Shown piece by piece: positions 18,926 through 29,599 of a stretch of DNA of 64,000 bases. The notes below the pieces were generated by a model. The model was not told the origin of the DNA, searched no databases, and was given only the letters and a program-made list of their open reading frames with translations. How positions within the stretch are numbered: the first letter of the stretch is position 1; each line of letters opens with the position of its first letter. Made by a program: the position numbers and the translations under genes. The stretch lies in assembly GCA_949987705.1 (NCBI GenBank), contig OX465281.1:141160876-141224875 (forward strand). The letters run 5' to 3'. This stretch comes from Thereva unica (lineage: Eukaryota; Arthropoda; Insecta; Diptera; Therevidae).

Positions 18926-19948
18926 AAAACAAAATTTTTTTATATAAAATATGTAACTTAAATTGAGATTGTCGTGTGCGAGAGAAAGATGACGGTGTAT
19001 GAGACGTTCATGCTACATTATGATGTGAAAAAAGCAATTTTATTTTCGGTTTGTTATAATCATCGGAAGAGAGGATTTTTTTTTTCGCCAACATTTTTTT
19101 ATTACGAGTATTATTTATTTAAATAAATGTTACGTAGCAAAAACAATCATCAAAAACATTTAAAAACCAAATTAGAGTGAAAACAAAGTGCCTTTAAAAG
19201 CAGCGAAAGTAACAGAATCACAGAATGAAAGAAAGACACAGCACGATTATTATCAGACCTCACCAACCAAGTCGACTTTATCGCGCATATAACTTGCTCG
19301 CCAGAATCAGCTGCCTTCATAATAAGATCAATATGATTTTCATAGGTTCGTTTTAAGAGGCTGATACCAGATATTCATAAAGCATACAGCAAAACCCATT
19401 TTTTCCTCCAGCAAAACACCCTTTATTCTACTGAACGCTAAAGATTTAGTGCATGTAGCAATGTTAATATGTATATATGGGGTACTCTTCGATTATATGT
19501 TAAAATGTTATGCACTTAGCGGACTTTGCTGAAAGTAAAACAATCTGCTGACTCAATCAATTTACTTAGTTTCCGATTTTGTTTTTTCTTATACTTGATT
19601 TCGCGGGCTCTTTGCATTTGTGATCACATCATGCACAACTGTGCGGTGGTGCGGTGGTAACCGTGTTCCTGTTACTTTGCCTTTAGCTGGTACATCCCGT
19701 AATTATTTGCTTTTGATGCTTTGGTTTGTTCACGCATAATATTTTTTATTAAAAATAATATTATCAATTGCTCTTAATAATAAAAAATATAGGATGGTTG
19801 GTTTTAATATTTCTGCTACTCTACTAAAACATGTTCCTCTTCTATCCTATTCCTATACAATTATATAAATTAGCAAAGACAACAGAGTGGACAACAGCAA
19901 AAGCAGTTTATTTTTTGGAGTATTATTTATTTATTAATCACGATCTAT
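18926..19948. other. Non-coding spacer with a diverged dispersed repeat
   Basis: No gene seen. The stretch about 19530-19790 is a diverged relative of 22390-22640 (shared GATTTCGCGGGC, GTGTTCCTGTTA, and ATACTTTG-like segments) and of about 12590-12650. Confidence 0.45.
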
Positions 19949-20835
19949 GGTTACACCTAATTAAGAAATTCCATTCTTAAATGAAAAAATATGTACAGTC
20001 AAACCTGAGTGAGTGAGAACTGGGTAAGTGAGAAAACTCTGCAAGGGAGAGTAATTGCCAGGTCCCGTCATTTTAACCCTCTAAAACCTCTATTAGTGAG
20101 AATTAAAAACCTCTATAAGAGAAAGCCGCTTTTCTCTCGTGGACCTCTATAACTGATACTTATTTGTTTGTACCTCTATAAGCGACAGTTTAGCGCATGA
20201 TTTGCTAGTTTTTATTGAATTTCGAGGAACTAAAATGGCTGGGGTGACCGCACACAAGTCGTTTCAAATCATGTGTTTCGAGTTTTCCATTGGTTTTCTG
20301 TTATTTTCGTGGTACTACACATTGTTTTTCTATCACATTTTATTCGTACGGGCAAATTGGCGTGTGTTCTGACCTACTTGCCGAACTTATTACAGATTAG
20401 TGTATTAATTGCAAGGAAGGTTTAACACGCACTCAAAACAAACACGAAAAATCGAATGTTGCCGTTAAGTGACAAACCTTGAAATTAAGTGAAGTAAGTG
20501 ACGTTACTGTCAAAAACTACATGAACATGACTGTATCAAAACAGATGAACATGACTTTCTGCTAGAGGAAAATGAGGTTGAAGTTGGACCTAGCAATGAG
20601 GATTAGGCCAAGCTTGTGTTTCACGAAACCAGTATGCCAACGTAACATTTGATGACTTGTGAGAACACGTGTACTGACGGAATTTACAGTGAAGATAAAG
20701 CCGACCAATCACAGATTTTGAATACAGAGATAAAGAATATTCCAAAAAGGTCGGATTTTCTGTTTTCTTTTTGTTATGTCAAATTCGAATGAATAAAACC
20801 TATACAATATACATATATTTATTACTACATACATA

Positions 20836-21975
20836 GGGGAGACTGGGTACGGTTGAAACACAGGACGGTTGAAACAGAGCTAATATCTTTCGAATCGTAT
20901 GTAGTAAGGGGAGGGGTATAAAGAACGAACAAAGCGGACGACAAGTTCGAACACGAATCTTAGTGGCGCGACGATCACTACACGTTGTGGTTGTTTCCAG
21001 GGGACCCCATTGTAATTTCACAAGCAAAAGTAAGAATTTTTGTAGTCAAATTTTTTCAATTTACTATACTTTTCATTAACTGACAGTTTTGAGTGGTTTT
21101 GTTTTGTTTGAATCAATGTTTTTAGAACATGACAGCGTCTATTAGTATTTGTGTAAAATTAGTGTTGCCGTTGTTATAAACTGTTTTGTATCAAATGGGG
21201 GCATGGGTACAGTTGAAACATTTTTTGTGGGTACGCTTGAAACAATTTATTTATTTAAATTCCCTGCTCTGTAGATGCCGAGGGAACGTGAAAGAAAAAT
21301 TCGCGGGGGCAGGTGGATTTATCAAGATATAAAGAAGCCTATGAGAAGGTAAAAGCAGGGGATTCGTTACGAAAAGCGACGGAGAAACATGGAGTGCACC
21401 ACTGTTCGCTTCTAAGATATAGTCGAAAGCGACATGCATCTGGCAATGAACACCGAGACATTAGCTATAACTGAACTATCTGTACGGGCAGCGCAGGCTA
21501 CAACCCTTTCACGGGGAACTAGTTTTAACAAAAGCAATGTAGATGCCTTTTATAACAATTTGATGATTGGACTATTACAAGTTTGAGTTTGTCATGGACC
21601 GTAACAAAGTTTGAGCCACAAGATATATATAATGCTGACGAAACAGGCATAATTATGGTCCAAAACCCCGACCGATGTTAATTACTGTTAATTTTCATTT
21701 TTACTGATAAGCTGTAACCTAGATTTGCATGTGTTTCAATTGACCCCAATCACTGTTTCAACCGCCCCTGGCATGTGGACGGTTGAAACAATTTTATTTA
21801 TTTTTTTAATTTGATTTTACACAAATTACAAAACACCGGGCACTCAAATAATACTGCGAATTGGTAGATGGAAAGACGCCCTTCAATTTAGCATGTCTCA
21901 ATCGCTGCTTGGTTCGGTAGTAGCGATGCTACGGACAATAAAATCTAAATTGTTTCAACCGTACCCAGTCTCCCC
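20836..21975. mobile_element. Inner pogo-like DNA transposon, internally deleted
   Basis: Perfect 25-bp terminal inverted repeats starting GGGGAGACTGGGTACGGTTG, with TA on each side (20834-20835, 21976-21977), the target of Tc1/mariner/pogo enzymes. The GGTTGAAACA core of the repeat recurs inside both ends (near 20867, 21209, 21234 and, in reverse, near 21729, 21753 and 21780). The interior holds a decayed transposase. Confidence 0.88.
21275..21690 (+). pseudogene. Decayed pogo-type transposase
   Basis: MPRERERK is followed, after a frameshift, by SRYKEAYEKVKAGDSLRKAT and EKHGVHHCSLLR, the Psq-type helix-turn-helix of pogo/Tigger/Jerky proteins. Later IYNADETGIIMVQNPD at 21625-21672 carries the first catalytic Asp (DETG) of the DDE_1 domain. 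Everything between, and the rest of the catalytic domain, is deleted or scrambled. Confidence 0.75.
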
Positions 21976-22212
21976 TACTTGTATTTGCTGTATTCTTTTA
22001 AACCTGTATAAATGAGAAAACCCACTCCTGAACCTGTATACGCGAAAAACTTGGATTAGTGAAAAACCTCCATAAGCGAAAAAGATATTGCGGTCCCTTG
22101 AATTCTCACTTATCCAGGTTCGACTGTAATTTAAAATATGTAAATTAGGTTACACCTAATTAAGAAATTCCATTCTTAAATGAAAAAATATGTAATTTAA
22201 AATATGTAAATT

Positions 22213-22780
22213 TTTTCTAGCTAACAGATACGCATGTGCACAAGATTTTAATTTACGTAATGTACGTGTAACGTCTTGTGACTAGGCAGGAGCTTCCTAT
22301 ACAAAAGCAGCAAGCTGTATACTGACATGAAGGAAAAGCTTTTTCAAAAGTTATGTACTCTAGCAGATTTTTTTTTTGCGGGTGAAAGAAGATATCTGAC
22401 AAAATCAATTTGCTTGGCTGATTCTACCGAGAGTGTTTTATATTTGTTTTTCTTTTAACAGATTTCGCGGGCATTTGCAACTGCGATCAAGATCAACAAT
22501 CGTGCTTCTGGCTTTCCTTCAAGTCTGTGTTCCTGTTAGTTAGCGTAATACATAAAGCTATTTGCATTCAAATAAATACTTTGATTGTTCTCACCTAATA
22601 TTTTGCTATTCGAAATTATATATTATTATCGGATGTTAATAATTAATACCCTCTCTTCGTATAATGATAATCCCCAAAAATAAAAACCACATTATTTCAC
22701 AACATGATGTAATATGAGCATCACACGAACACACGCATACACACACATTCACTTGCCCTTTCTTTCTCTCGTACATGACC
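22213..22780. other. Non-coding spacer with a copy of the dispersed repeat
   Basis: About 22390-22640 resembles 19530-19790. A short CACACA-rich stretch lies at 22728-22750. No gene recognised. Confidence 0.45.
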
Positions 22781-22783
22781 ATG

Positions 22784-22831
22784 TGACGTCACAAACCAAT
22801 TGGCACAGCGAAGAAAATCCAAGATGGCGGA
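22784..22831 (+). promoter_or_regulatory. Promoter-like cluster: CRE, CCAAT, YY1/Pho-type site
   Basis: TGACGTCA (22784-22791), CCAATTGG (22796-22803) and AAGATGGCGG (22821-22830) lie within 50 bp. These equal the CREB/ATF, CCAAT-factor and YY1/Pleiohomeotic consensus sites. The ATG inside the last site opens only a 15-codon frame (MAEKVNSEVICKTPC). It may be the promoter of a repeat or a decayed host promoter. Confidence 0.4.
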
Positions 22832-23690
22832 AAAGGTGAATTCAGAGGTTATATGCAAAACCCCATGTTAAATTGCGTTAGAACCGGCATAGCATATCTT
22901 CCACTTGGTACATGGACTACCCCCAACTCACCGACCCCAAACCAGTTCGAGAGTCATGACCAGTCCTCACCGAGGACCCCGCCCCCACCAAAGACCCCGC
23001 CCAAGCCAACGACCCCGAACCAGTTCCCGAACCCCAGCAAACCAGTCTCAAGGTCAACGACCGCGACCTAGATTCCAGGGCCAATCAACAGGTGATTGAT
23101 TGATGACCTTGACTTGGATTTCAACATTACAGGCAACTGATGGCATTGACCTGCATTCCATCCCACGTGCTTTGTTAGCTCTCAGTCTAATCCGTCTGGC
23201 GCAGATTCCAAGGTCAGCCACTGGGGGCTCACCAACTACTTCTACACCCCCCCATACCTATGATGTACCAGTCGAGCTATTGAGTTCTCAGCATTCGCCC
23301 CCGCCGCCGCCCCCGTCGTCGTCATCGTCATTGCTAATACTTCCGCTGCACTCCCCTCTACACCTCCGCACTCCAACTTTCACCTTCGCGGCGCCACAAG
23401 TGGGCGTGCCTCACACACACAACAATAACAGCGATGACCTTGATCTACATAAACAATTAATACGTCTGGCACACATTCCAAGCTCACCCACTTACCATAA
23501 TTACAGGTTAATGACCTGTCAACATAATTACACGTGATTAATCACCTTGACCTTGACCTAGTGATCTGGTTCCCATCCCAAACCGTCCTAATACCTACTT
23601 ACGCCATAAATTATAAGAAAATTTGAAATAGAAAAAATTTTAAAAGAGTGATTTCTTTTTTATGGGAATTTTTTATTTTTTATTAAAACA
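22832..23690. other. GC-richer non-coding segment with TGACCTTGA words
   Basis: Proline-rich frames here come from C-rich composition and do not look like genes. TGACCTTGA or its complement TCAAGGTCA occurs at about 23049, 23102, 23435 and 23548, with a partial copy at 23211, and two stretches share 'cgtctggc(g/a)ca(g/c)attccaa' (23194 and 23464). Probably an old repeat pair; no family recognised. Confidence 0.4.
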
Positions 23691-23919
23691 TTAGGTGCTG
23701 CTCACTTGGAAATTCCCGGTAGTTTGTTAGGCCAGTACAGCTCTGACTCCAGGCAAAAAACTTAGTGAAGGATTTTAGTGATATCTTCGCCATGATAGAT
23801 GATGGGAATGACATGGGAAAACGAACATCGTTCAACATTGGATCGACACCTGAGATGCCCAGCCAATCAAGCAACCGCCGAGAAGACTACCACTAGCCAA
23901 GTGGAAAAAGGCAGCCAAT

Positions 23920-24501
23920 ATGATTGAAGATATGAGAAGAGAAAGCTTTATAGAGGAGTCGAAAAGCCCTTGGAATTCTCCCGTGGTTTCAATCAGAAAG
24001 AAAGATGGCAGCACAAGGCTTTGCGTGGATTATCTGTGGTTAAATGACATCACTAAAAAGCATAGCTATCCATTACCTCGAATCGATGACACACTGGATA
24101 TTCTCTCTGGAGCTCAATGGTTTTCTACCTTGGTCCTCAAGAGCGGCTACTGGCAAGTAGAAATTTACTACGGGGACGGAAAAAAGACAGCCTTCTCTGT
24201 AGGAAACGGCCTGTGGCAGTTTACAGTTATGCCGTTTGGGCTATGTAATGCTCCAGAAACATTCGAACGACTGATGGTATGCGTCTTGCAAGGACTGACT
24301 TGGAAGACTTGTCTGGTTTATTTGGACGATATCATCGTCGTTGGAAAAAGTTTCGAGGAACATCTGGGCAATCTACGAGAGGTTTTTATAAAGCTGAGAA
24401 CTGCCCAACTGAAACTCAGCCCTAAAAAGTGCGTACTATTCAGGGACCAAGCCAACTATCTCGGACATGTGGTTTCATCCAATGGAGTTCAAACAGATTA
24501 A
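23920..24501 (+). pseudogene. Gypsy reverse transcriptase
   Basis: 193 codons. ESKSPWNSPVV, RKKDGSTRLCVDYLWLND, SYPLPRIDDTLD, LWQFTVMPFGLCNAP and LVYLDDIIV are RT motifs of Gypsy elements. Motif A reads FSTLVLKSGYWQV, so the catalytic Asp (normally TLDLKSGY) is Val and this RT is dead. The preceding 200 bp (about 23720-23919) hold frame-shifted remnants of the usual upstream segment. The frame stops at TAA after SSNGVQTD, yet the same frame continues to read EEAHTAVRNWPTPKD and SFLGLATY. Confidence 0.9.
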
Positions 24502-25051
24502 GAAGAAGCCCACACAGCGGTTAGGAATTGGCCCACACCGAAGGATAAACATGAAACTCGAAGCTTTTTGGGACTTGCCACCTATTTGAAATTTTGCCGA
24601 TATAGTTAAGGAACTACATAAACTGACAGAAAAAGGAAAACTATTTATCTGGACAAATAAGTGCGAGGAAAGTTTCAAGGCACTAAAGCAAGGACTTCGT
24701 CAAGCACAAAGGAAAAAGTTCATCCTTCGAACGGATCATGCAGCAGTAAAATGGCTGAAGCAATTCAAAAATCCTGAAGGACAAATGGTAAGATGGATCG
24801 AGAGACTTCAGGCCTACAACTTCAATATAGGCCACAGAAATGGGAGAAAACATGGAAATGCAGATGCACTCTCCCGGCGACCATTTTTATCAGATTGCAA
24901 ACATTGTGGGCGCATCAAAGAAAAGTGTCACAGGACGACAGCTGAGCCAACGACAGGATGGGACGACCAGGGCCTCCGAGACGCCCAACGCAACGAATCA
25001 TATATGTCTTCAATTCTGACATGGAAAGAATACGAGGAAAAGCCTGAATAG
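24502..25051 (+). pseudogene. Gypsy RT end and RNase H remnant
   Basis: After the TAA, NWPTPKD and SFLGLATY continue the RT-RNase H link. A frameshift leads to KLTEKGKLFIW and CEESFKALKQ. Most of RNase H is deleted between LRQAQ and KKFILRTDHAAVKWL. RWIERLQAYNFNIGHR and GNADALSRRP close the domain as in Gypsy proteins. Confidence 0.85.
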
Positions 25052-25402
25052 AAGGACATTGCAGAGAGAAGCGAAACCCTGAAGAGCTATTGGGCCCAAT
25101 GGGATTCATTGCACATCGAGCGAGGAGTATTAAAGCGCAAATGGGAAACCTCTGACGGTACCTCTCATCGAATGCAGGTGTTAGTCCCTCGCCTTAGAAT
25201 AAGAGATATTCTCGAGGAGTGTCATAGTGGGGCATCAGGAGGACATCTGGGAGATCAATAAAACTTTGGCAAAAATAAGAGAGATTCTATTGGCTTCGCA
25301 TGCGGGATGATGTTGAAGACTGGTGTGCCGTAGATGCACAATTTGTGCTAGCAGCAAAAGCCCTCGAGTAAGAACAAAAGAAAAATGCATTTTTCTAATG
25401 GC
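25052..25402 (+). pseudogene. Gypsy integrase zinc-binding part
   Basis: VLVPRLRIRDILEECHSGAS and GGHLG are the HHCC region, followed by remnants of CRRCTICASSKSPRVRTKEK. Several stops. The integrase core domain is missing: the frame passes directly to FLMAYRTA, which continues after the RTE-like insertion as VHNSTG. Confidence 0.8.
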
Positions 25403-25413
25403 ATATCGGACAG
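25403..25413. repeat. RTE target site duplication ATATCGGACAG (left)
   Basis: The same 11 bases lie at 28107-28117. Joining them restores the Gypsy integrase reading AYRTAVHNSTG. Confidence 0.92.
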
Positions 25414-27939
25414 ACCATTATCGGCTTTAAAGCAATAAACGAAAGGCTATGCTCCCTTCGTGTGCGAGGTAAATTTAAGAACATCAGCCTCATAAACGTT
25501 CACGCACCTACAGAAGAGTCCCCGGATGATGATAAAGAAGAATTCTTCAAATTAGTTGAACGGGAACTTAATGCCTGCCCCAGGTATGATGTAAAAATCA
25601 TACTGGGAGATCTGAACGCCAAAGTAGGCCAGGAGCCTATATACAGGCAATATGTCGGCAACCACAGCTTGCATGAAAACACTAATGACAATGGACAGCG
25701 AGTTGTAGAGATGGCAGCAAGTAAGAACTTGGTCGTTGCAAGTACTAGATTTGCGCGTAAAGATATCCATAAAGCCACCTGGGTATCTCCTGATGGAGCC
25801 ACTCGCAACCAAATAGATCATGTGTTGATAGACCGCCGCCACCTTTCGGGTCTGATGACGGTACGAACGTACCGAGGTGTCAACTTCGACTCGGATCACT
25901 ATCTTGTTGGTATGGTGCTCCGAGAGCGCATTACAACGCTGAAAAGCTTTGTATCCGCTGATCAGGCTCGAATCAACACAGCTGCACTACGTAATGAAAT
26001 GGCCAGAAACAGCTACGGTCATGCATTAGAACTCGCCCTAAGTCCTGGGGATGAGATGCCGGGCGTTGAAGAGAACTGGACCCGCCTTAAAAATACTGTC
26101 ATTAGTACTGCTGATTCCATCTTAGGCAGAAGTCGTAATGATCGGAACGACTGGTTCGATAATGAATGCAAGCTGGCAACTGAACGTAAGAATGCTGCGT
26201 ACCGAGCCATGCAGCAGTCTCAGAGAACACGGGCACGCGAAGAGAACTATAAAGAGCTCAGAAAAGAAGAAAAGAGAATTCACAGACGGAAAAAGGAAGC
26301 CTGGGAACAAAATCTCGTCTGTGAGCTAGAACAGTACAGAGAACGACGGCCGCACCAGGCGCGGGAGTTCTACCAAAGAGTCCGCAGTATGACGCAATTC
26401 ACACCACGTTGCACATACTGCAAGGACAAAGAAGGTAATCTGATCACCGATCCTAAAGGCATCTTGGAGCGATGGGAAGAGCACTTTCATGAATTGCTAA
26501 ATGGCGAGCTAACTGAGGATTCGGAGGCTCCACCAATATCTGATGACAATGCTATGCTGCCGCCACCAAGCATAGAAGAAGTTAGCAGAGCCATCAGCCG
26601 GCTCAAAAACAACAAGGCCTCGGGTGCAGACGGCATCGCAGCGGAGCTGGTTAAATATGGAGGGCCTACATTACACCAAGCGATTCATGAACTAATTGTG
26701 CAAGTATGGGAGCAGGAAGTGATGCCAGAAGACTGGAGAAAAGGCATCCTCTGTCCGGTACACAAAAAAGGAGATATCACAGCGTGCACTAATTATCGCG
26801 GTATAACGTTGTTGAGTAGCGTGTATAAGATATTCTCCGCTATCCTACAAAACAGGATGGCCCCATACGCCAGAAACATCATTGGCCATTACCAGTGTGG
26901 CTTCAGCCCAGGCAAATCAACGACTGATCAGATTTTCACCTTGAGGCAGGCTATGGAAAAATGTCTAGAGTTTCAAAACTCAATTCAACACCTCTTCATA
27001 GACTTTAAAGCCGCCTATGATAGCATAGCCAGGGTAGAACTCTACAAAGCCATGAGAGAATTCGGCATCCCCAACAAACTGACAAGACTATGTAGGTTGA
27101 CCATGATCAATGTGTCAAGCCAAGTAAAGGTATCCGGAACACTGTCCAGACCAATCAACATCTTTAATGGACTCCGACAAGGGGACGGTCTGGCCTGCCT
27201 CCTTTTCAACCTGGCGTTGGAGAAAGTGATCCGAGATTCGGGCGTGACATCAAGGGGTACAATCCTCCACAAGTCGACCCAATTACTGGCTTACGCAGAC
27301 GACATTGACATCATTGGAAGAACAACAACAGCTGTACAAGAAGCTTTCACTCAGATTGAGCAAGCGGCAGGAAATCTGGGACTGCACATTAACGAAAGCA
27401 AAACAAAGTACATGGTGGCCTCGTCTGGAAGAACACCTAACATTGGTCCCACAAGCAAGGTAGCGGAACACGAGTTTGACGTGGTAAATTCATTTACCTA
27501 CCTTGGGTCAATAGTAGCAGCCGACAATAGCATGGAACCAGAAATACGCGCACGACTGCTAAAAGCCAACAAAGCCTACTATAGTCTGTCAAGGCTCTTC
27601 AAATCCAAATATCTAACCATAACGTGCAAACTTTTACTATATAAGACGATGGTCTTACCCGTTCTCACATATGCATCCGAAACGTGGGTGCTTAGCAAAA
27701 AGCACTCAAACCTCTTGGGTGTGTTTGAGAGGAAAATACTTCGGAGGATTGTTGGCCCCGTATGTTACGAAGGACGATTCCGGAGACTCTACAATGACGA
27801 GATCTACGAGCGCTATCGCGACATAGATGTTGTGAAGAAAATAAAGCTCGGTAGGCTCCGGTGGGCAGGGCATCTAGCTCGTATGAGTGAAGATGAGCCT
27901 GCTCGGAAAGTTCTCTGCGGTAAGACCTATGGGGTGTGA
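25414..27939 (+). pseudogene. RTE-like endonuclease (partial) + reverse transcriptase
   Basis: The frame is open from the insertion edge (IIGFKAINERLCSLR) through NVHAPTEE, ILGDLNAKVG, NQIDHVLIDRR and SDHYLVGM, the second half of an APE endonuclease. The RT follows with KASGADGIAAE, NYRGITLLS, YQCGFSPGKSTTDQI, FIDFKAAYDSI, LRQGDGLACLLFN and YADDIDII. FERKILRRIVGPV and RLRWAGHLARM mark the C-terminus. TGA at 27937-27939 replaces what is probably an Arg codon. The same frame then reads RGRPNLRWKDGVDQDA to a natural TAG at 28084-28086. Catalytic residues are kept, but the missing 5' end makes it inactive. Confidence 0.9.
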
Positions 27940-28106
27940 CAGCGAGGGAGGCCCAACCTTCGCTGGAAGGATGGCGTGGACCAGGACGCTCAGAGTTTAG
28001 GGATGCCAAACTGGATGACATCGACTCAGAATCGGGACCGGTGGAGAGAACAGTTGCGCGAGGCCAGGACCGGATCCCGGTTGTAGAGCCGTTAAAGAAG
28101 AAGAAG
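25414..28106 (+). mobile_element. 5'-truncated RTE-like non-LTR retrotransposon
   Basis: 2693 bp between the two 11-bp duplications. It starts inside the endonuclease domain (truncated 5' end) and ends in AAGAAGAAGAAG, a short repeat tail as in RTE-type elements. It interrupts the Gypsy remnant. Confidence 0.88.
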
Positions 28107-28117
28107 ATATCGGACAG

Positions 28118-28411
28118 CAGTTCATAACTCCACAGGAGTTCATAACTCCACAAGAGCAAACTGTAGCGGTTACCAGGAAGGTGACCTCGCTTGGCTGTTC
28201 AACCCTCAGAGACGGAAAGACAAGTCTCCGAAACTTTAGCGTCAGTGGGAGGGGCCCTATAAAATCCTAACATGTTTCGACGATGTTGTCTACAGGATTC
28301 AGCAAGGACCCAAAGCAAAGAAGAAGATTTTGCACATAGACAGAAGGGCTGTGTCCATATCATCAGCCGTATCCAGGATTGACATTTGCTCGGGACGAAC
28401 AGTCCTAAGAA
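28118..28411 (+). pseudogene. Gypsy integrase C-terminus
   Basis: Resumes the Gypsy frame: AVHNSTG, an 18-bp tandem duplication (GTTCATAACTCCACARGA twice), then YQEGDLAWLFNPQRRK and the segment WEGPYKIL, DVVYRIQQGPKAKKKILHID, ending near TVLRRV and a stop. One TAG lies after SPKL. A 3' LTR could start at TGTGATGATT (28420), but no second LTR is present to test it. Confidence 0.85.
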
Positions 28412-28560
28412 GGGTGTAGTGTGATGATTTATGCGCCATCTATTAATATATATTGCAGGAGAATAAGGGTTAATAGATTTTGTTTATGAATATTCCATTT
28501 AAGTTTATTTCATTGTAACTTGCTGTTGCAATAGAAAAACAATAACCTAATAATACCCAA
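28412..28560. other. Possible remains of a Gypsy LTR
   Basis: Begins with TGTGATGATT just after the end of pol. No partner LTR in the window, so its end cannot be placed. Confidence 0.25.
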
Positions 28561-28960
28561 TATACATAATTCATAATATAACATACATACTGCATAATGC
28601 ATAGTATACAGGACATAATATACAGTACTAAGTACTTTATATATAGTACGTAGTAAATAAATAGTAAATGTACAATACATAGTTAATAGTAAATAGTAGA
28701 AAGTACATAATACTTAGCACCTAGTATGTAAGTACTAGTACATAATACCTAGTAAATAATACATAAAACATGGGACATATTGCATAGTACAAAATATATA
28801 GTACATAGTAATCAATACATAGTACATAGGGCATTATACATAGTATATAATACATTGGGCATAGTACATAATACGTAACATATAATATAAAATAATTAAT
28901 ATAATATAATATTATTATAATATAACATACTACATAATACAAAGTAAAACTACCAAAGCA
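28561..28960. repeat. Low-complexity ACATAGTA-type repeat
   Basis: About 400 bp of imperfect short repeats around the words ACATAGTA, TACATAATAC and AGTACATA. The Tyr/Leu/Cys-rich frame on the minus strand is an artefact of this composition. Confidence 0.85.
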
Positions 28961-29183
28961 AATTTTTCGCGCATAAGTGCGCATAAAAACTGCATAACAT
29001 ACTACCGCAGATAAGTAAGTGGTCCATGTTGTCGAAAGTGATTAATTCAAGCAAAATATTTAAATGTTGTAGCCATGTAGCTGGCAACTTTTGGTCGAGC
29101 TCCAGCAACAGACAGCAGAGTAAAATTCTTCGATTAATAGCTGTCGGAGCTCAGGGCAGCTACAGGACTTTTTAGGAAGAACG
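28961..29183. other. Non-coding spacer
   Basis: Nothing recognised. Confidence 0.4.
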
Positions 29184-29459
29184 ACAGATGCAGTATAGTG
29201 ACGAGCCTACTAATGGACTTGAAACAAGTACAATTTGAAAATATCAATATTTATGAATTCGAATTTACCTTATAACCTGAAATGGAATCAAAGGTTTTAT
29301 GATAACAGAAATAATTTCGATTGAAACTGGTCTAAAAATTACGTAAAAACTGCTTTAAGTAAGGTTCCATATGTCGTGGTACTTTTGCCAATATTGGGTC
29401 TGTTTAGACGCTTCATATCAAGTGCTTCAGTAGGCGTCACTATACTTCCTGCATCTGTC
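29184..29459. mobile_element. MITE-like element with ~30-bp inverted repeats
   Basis: GACAGATGCAG then TATAGTGACG and GCCTACT on the left are matched in reverse at the right end (AGTAGGCGTCACTATACTTC, CTGCATCTGTC), with small gaps. The arms bound 276 bp of non-coding DNA. No clear target duplication. Confidence 0.6.
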
Positions 29460-29546
29460 ATTGGCCTGAGCCCAGTGTTGGGCAAAACTAAATTTCTGGA
29501 CGATTAAAAATTGACAATTAATTAATTGTAATTGTGAAAACTCGCA

Positions 29547-29570
29547 ATTAACAATTAATTAATTGTTAAT
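29547..29570. other. 24-bp perfect palindrome of TAATTA words
   Basis: ATTAACAATTAA followed by its exact complement, in a 100-bp stretch of repeated CAATTAATTA. The preceding CAGTGTTGGGCAAA (29471) resembles hAT-type ends. Confidence 0.6.
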
Positions 29571-29599
29571 AGCGTCTATTGCAATTAACAATTAATTAC

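Larger units (their letters stand above)
19996..22126. mobile_element. Outer pogo/Tigger-like DNA transposon, decayed
   Basis: The ends begin CAGTCAAACCTGAGTGAGTG on the left and CAGTCGAACCTGGATAAGTG on the right (reverse complement), each bordered by TA (19994-19995 and 22127-22128). Subterminal motifs AACCTCTATAAGYGA recur four to five times on the left and three times, as AACCTGTATAAATGA-like words, on the right. Only traces of coding sequence remain (20300-20800), and a second element sits inside at 20836. Confidence 0.8.
19949..22212. repeat. ~66-bp tandem duplication split by a pogo-like insertion
   Basis: GGTTACACCTAATTAAGAAA and about 27 following bases occur at 19949 and at 22148. 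With the transposon removed, the left copy continues ATTTAAAATATGTAAATT exactly like the right copy, so a 66-bp tandem pair existed before the transposon inserted into its first member. Confidence 0.8.
23720..25413 (+). mobile_element. Decayed Gypsy-type LTR element, left part
   Basis: Contains, in order, the segment before RT, the RT, a mostly deleted RNase H and the start of integrase, then is cut by the RTE-like insertion. Reading continues after it at 28118. Gag and protease are missing. Confidence 0.85.

Noticed and set aside
22853..23537. Proline/serine-rich frames
   Set aside because: Due to C-rich composition; overlapping frames of similar length and no homology I recognise.
28721..28984. 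Tyr/Leu/Cys-rich 87-codon frame
   Set aside because: Product of the ACATAGTA-type low-complexity tract.
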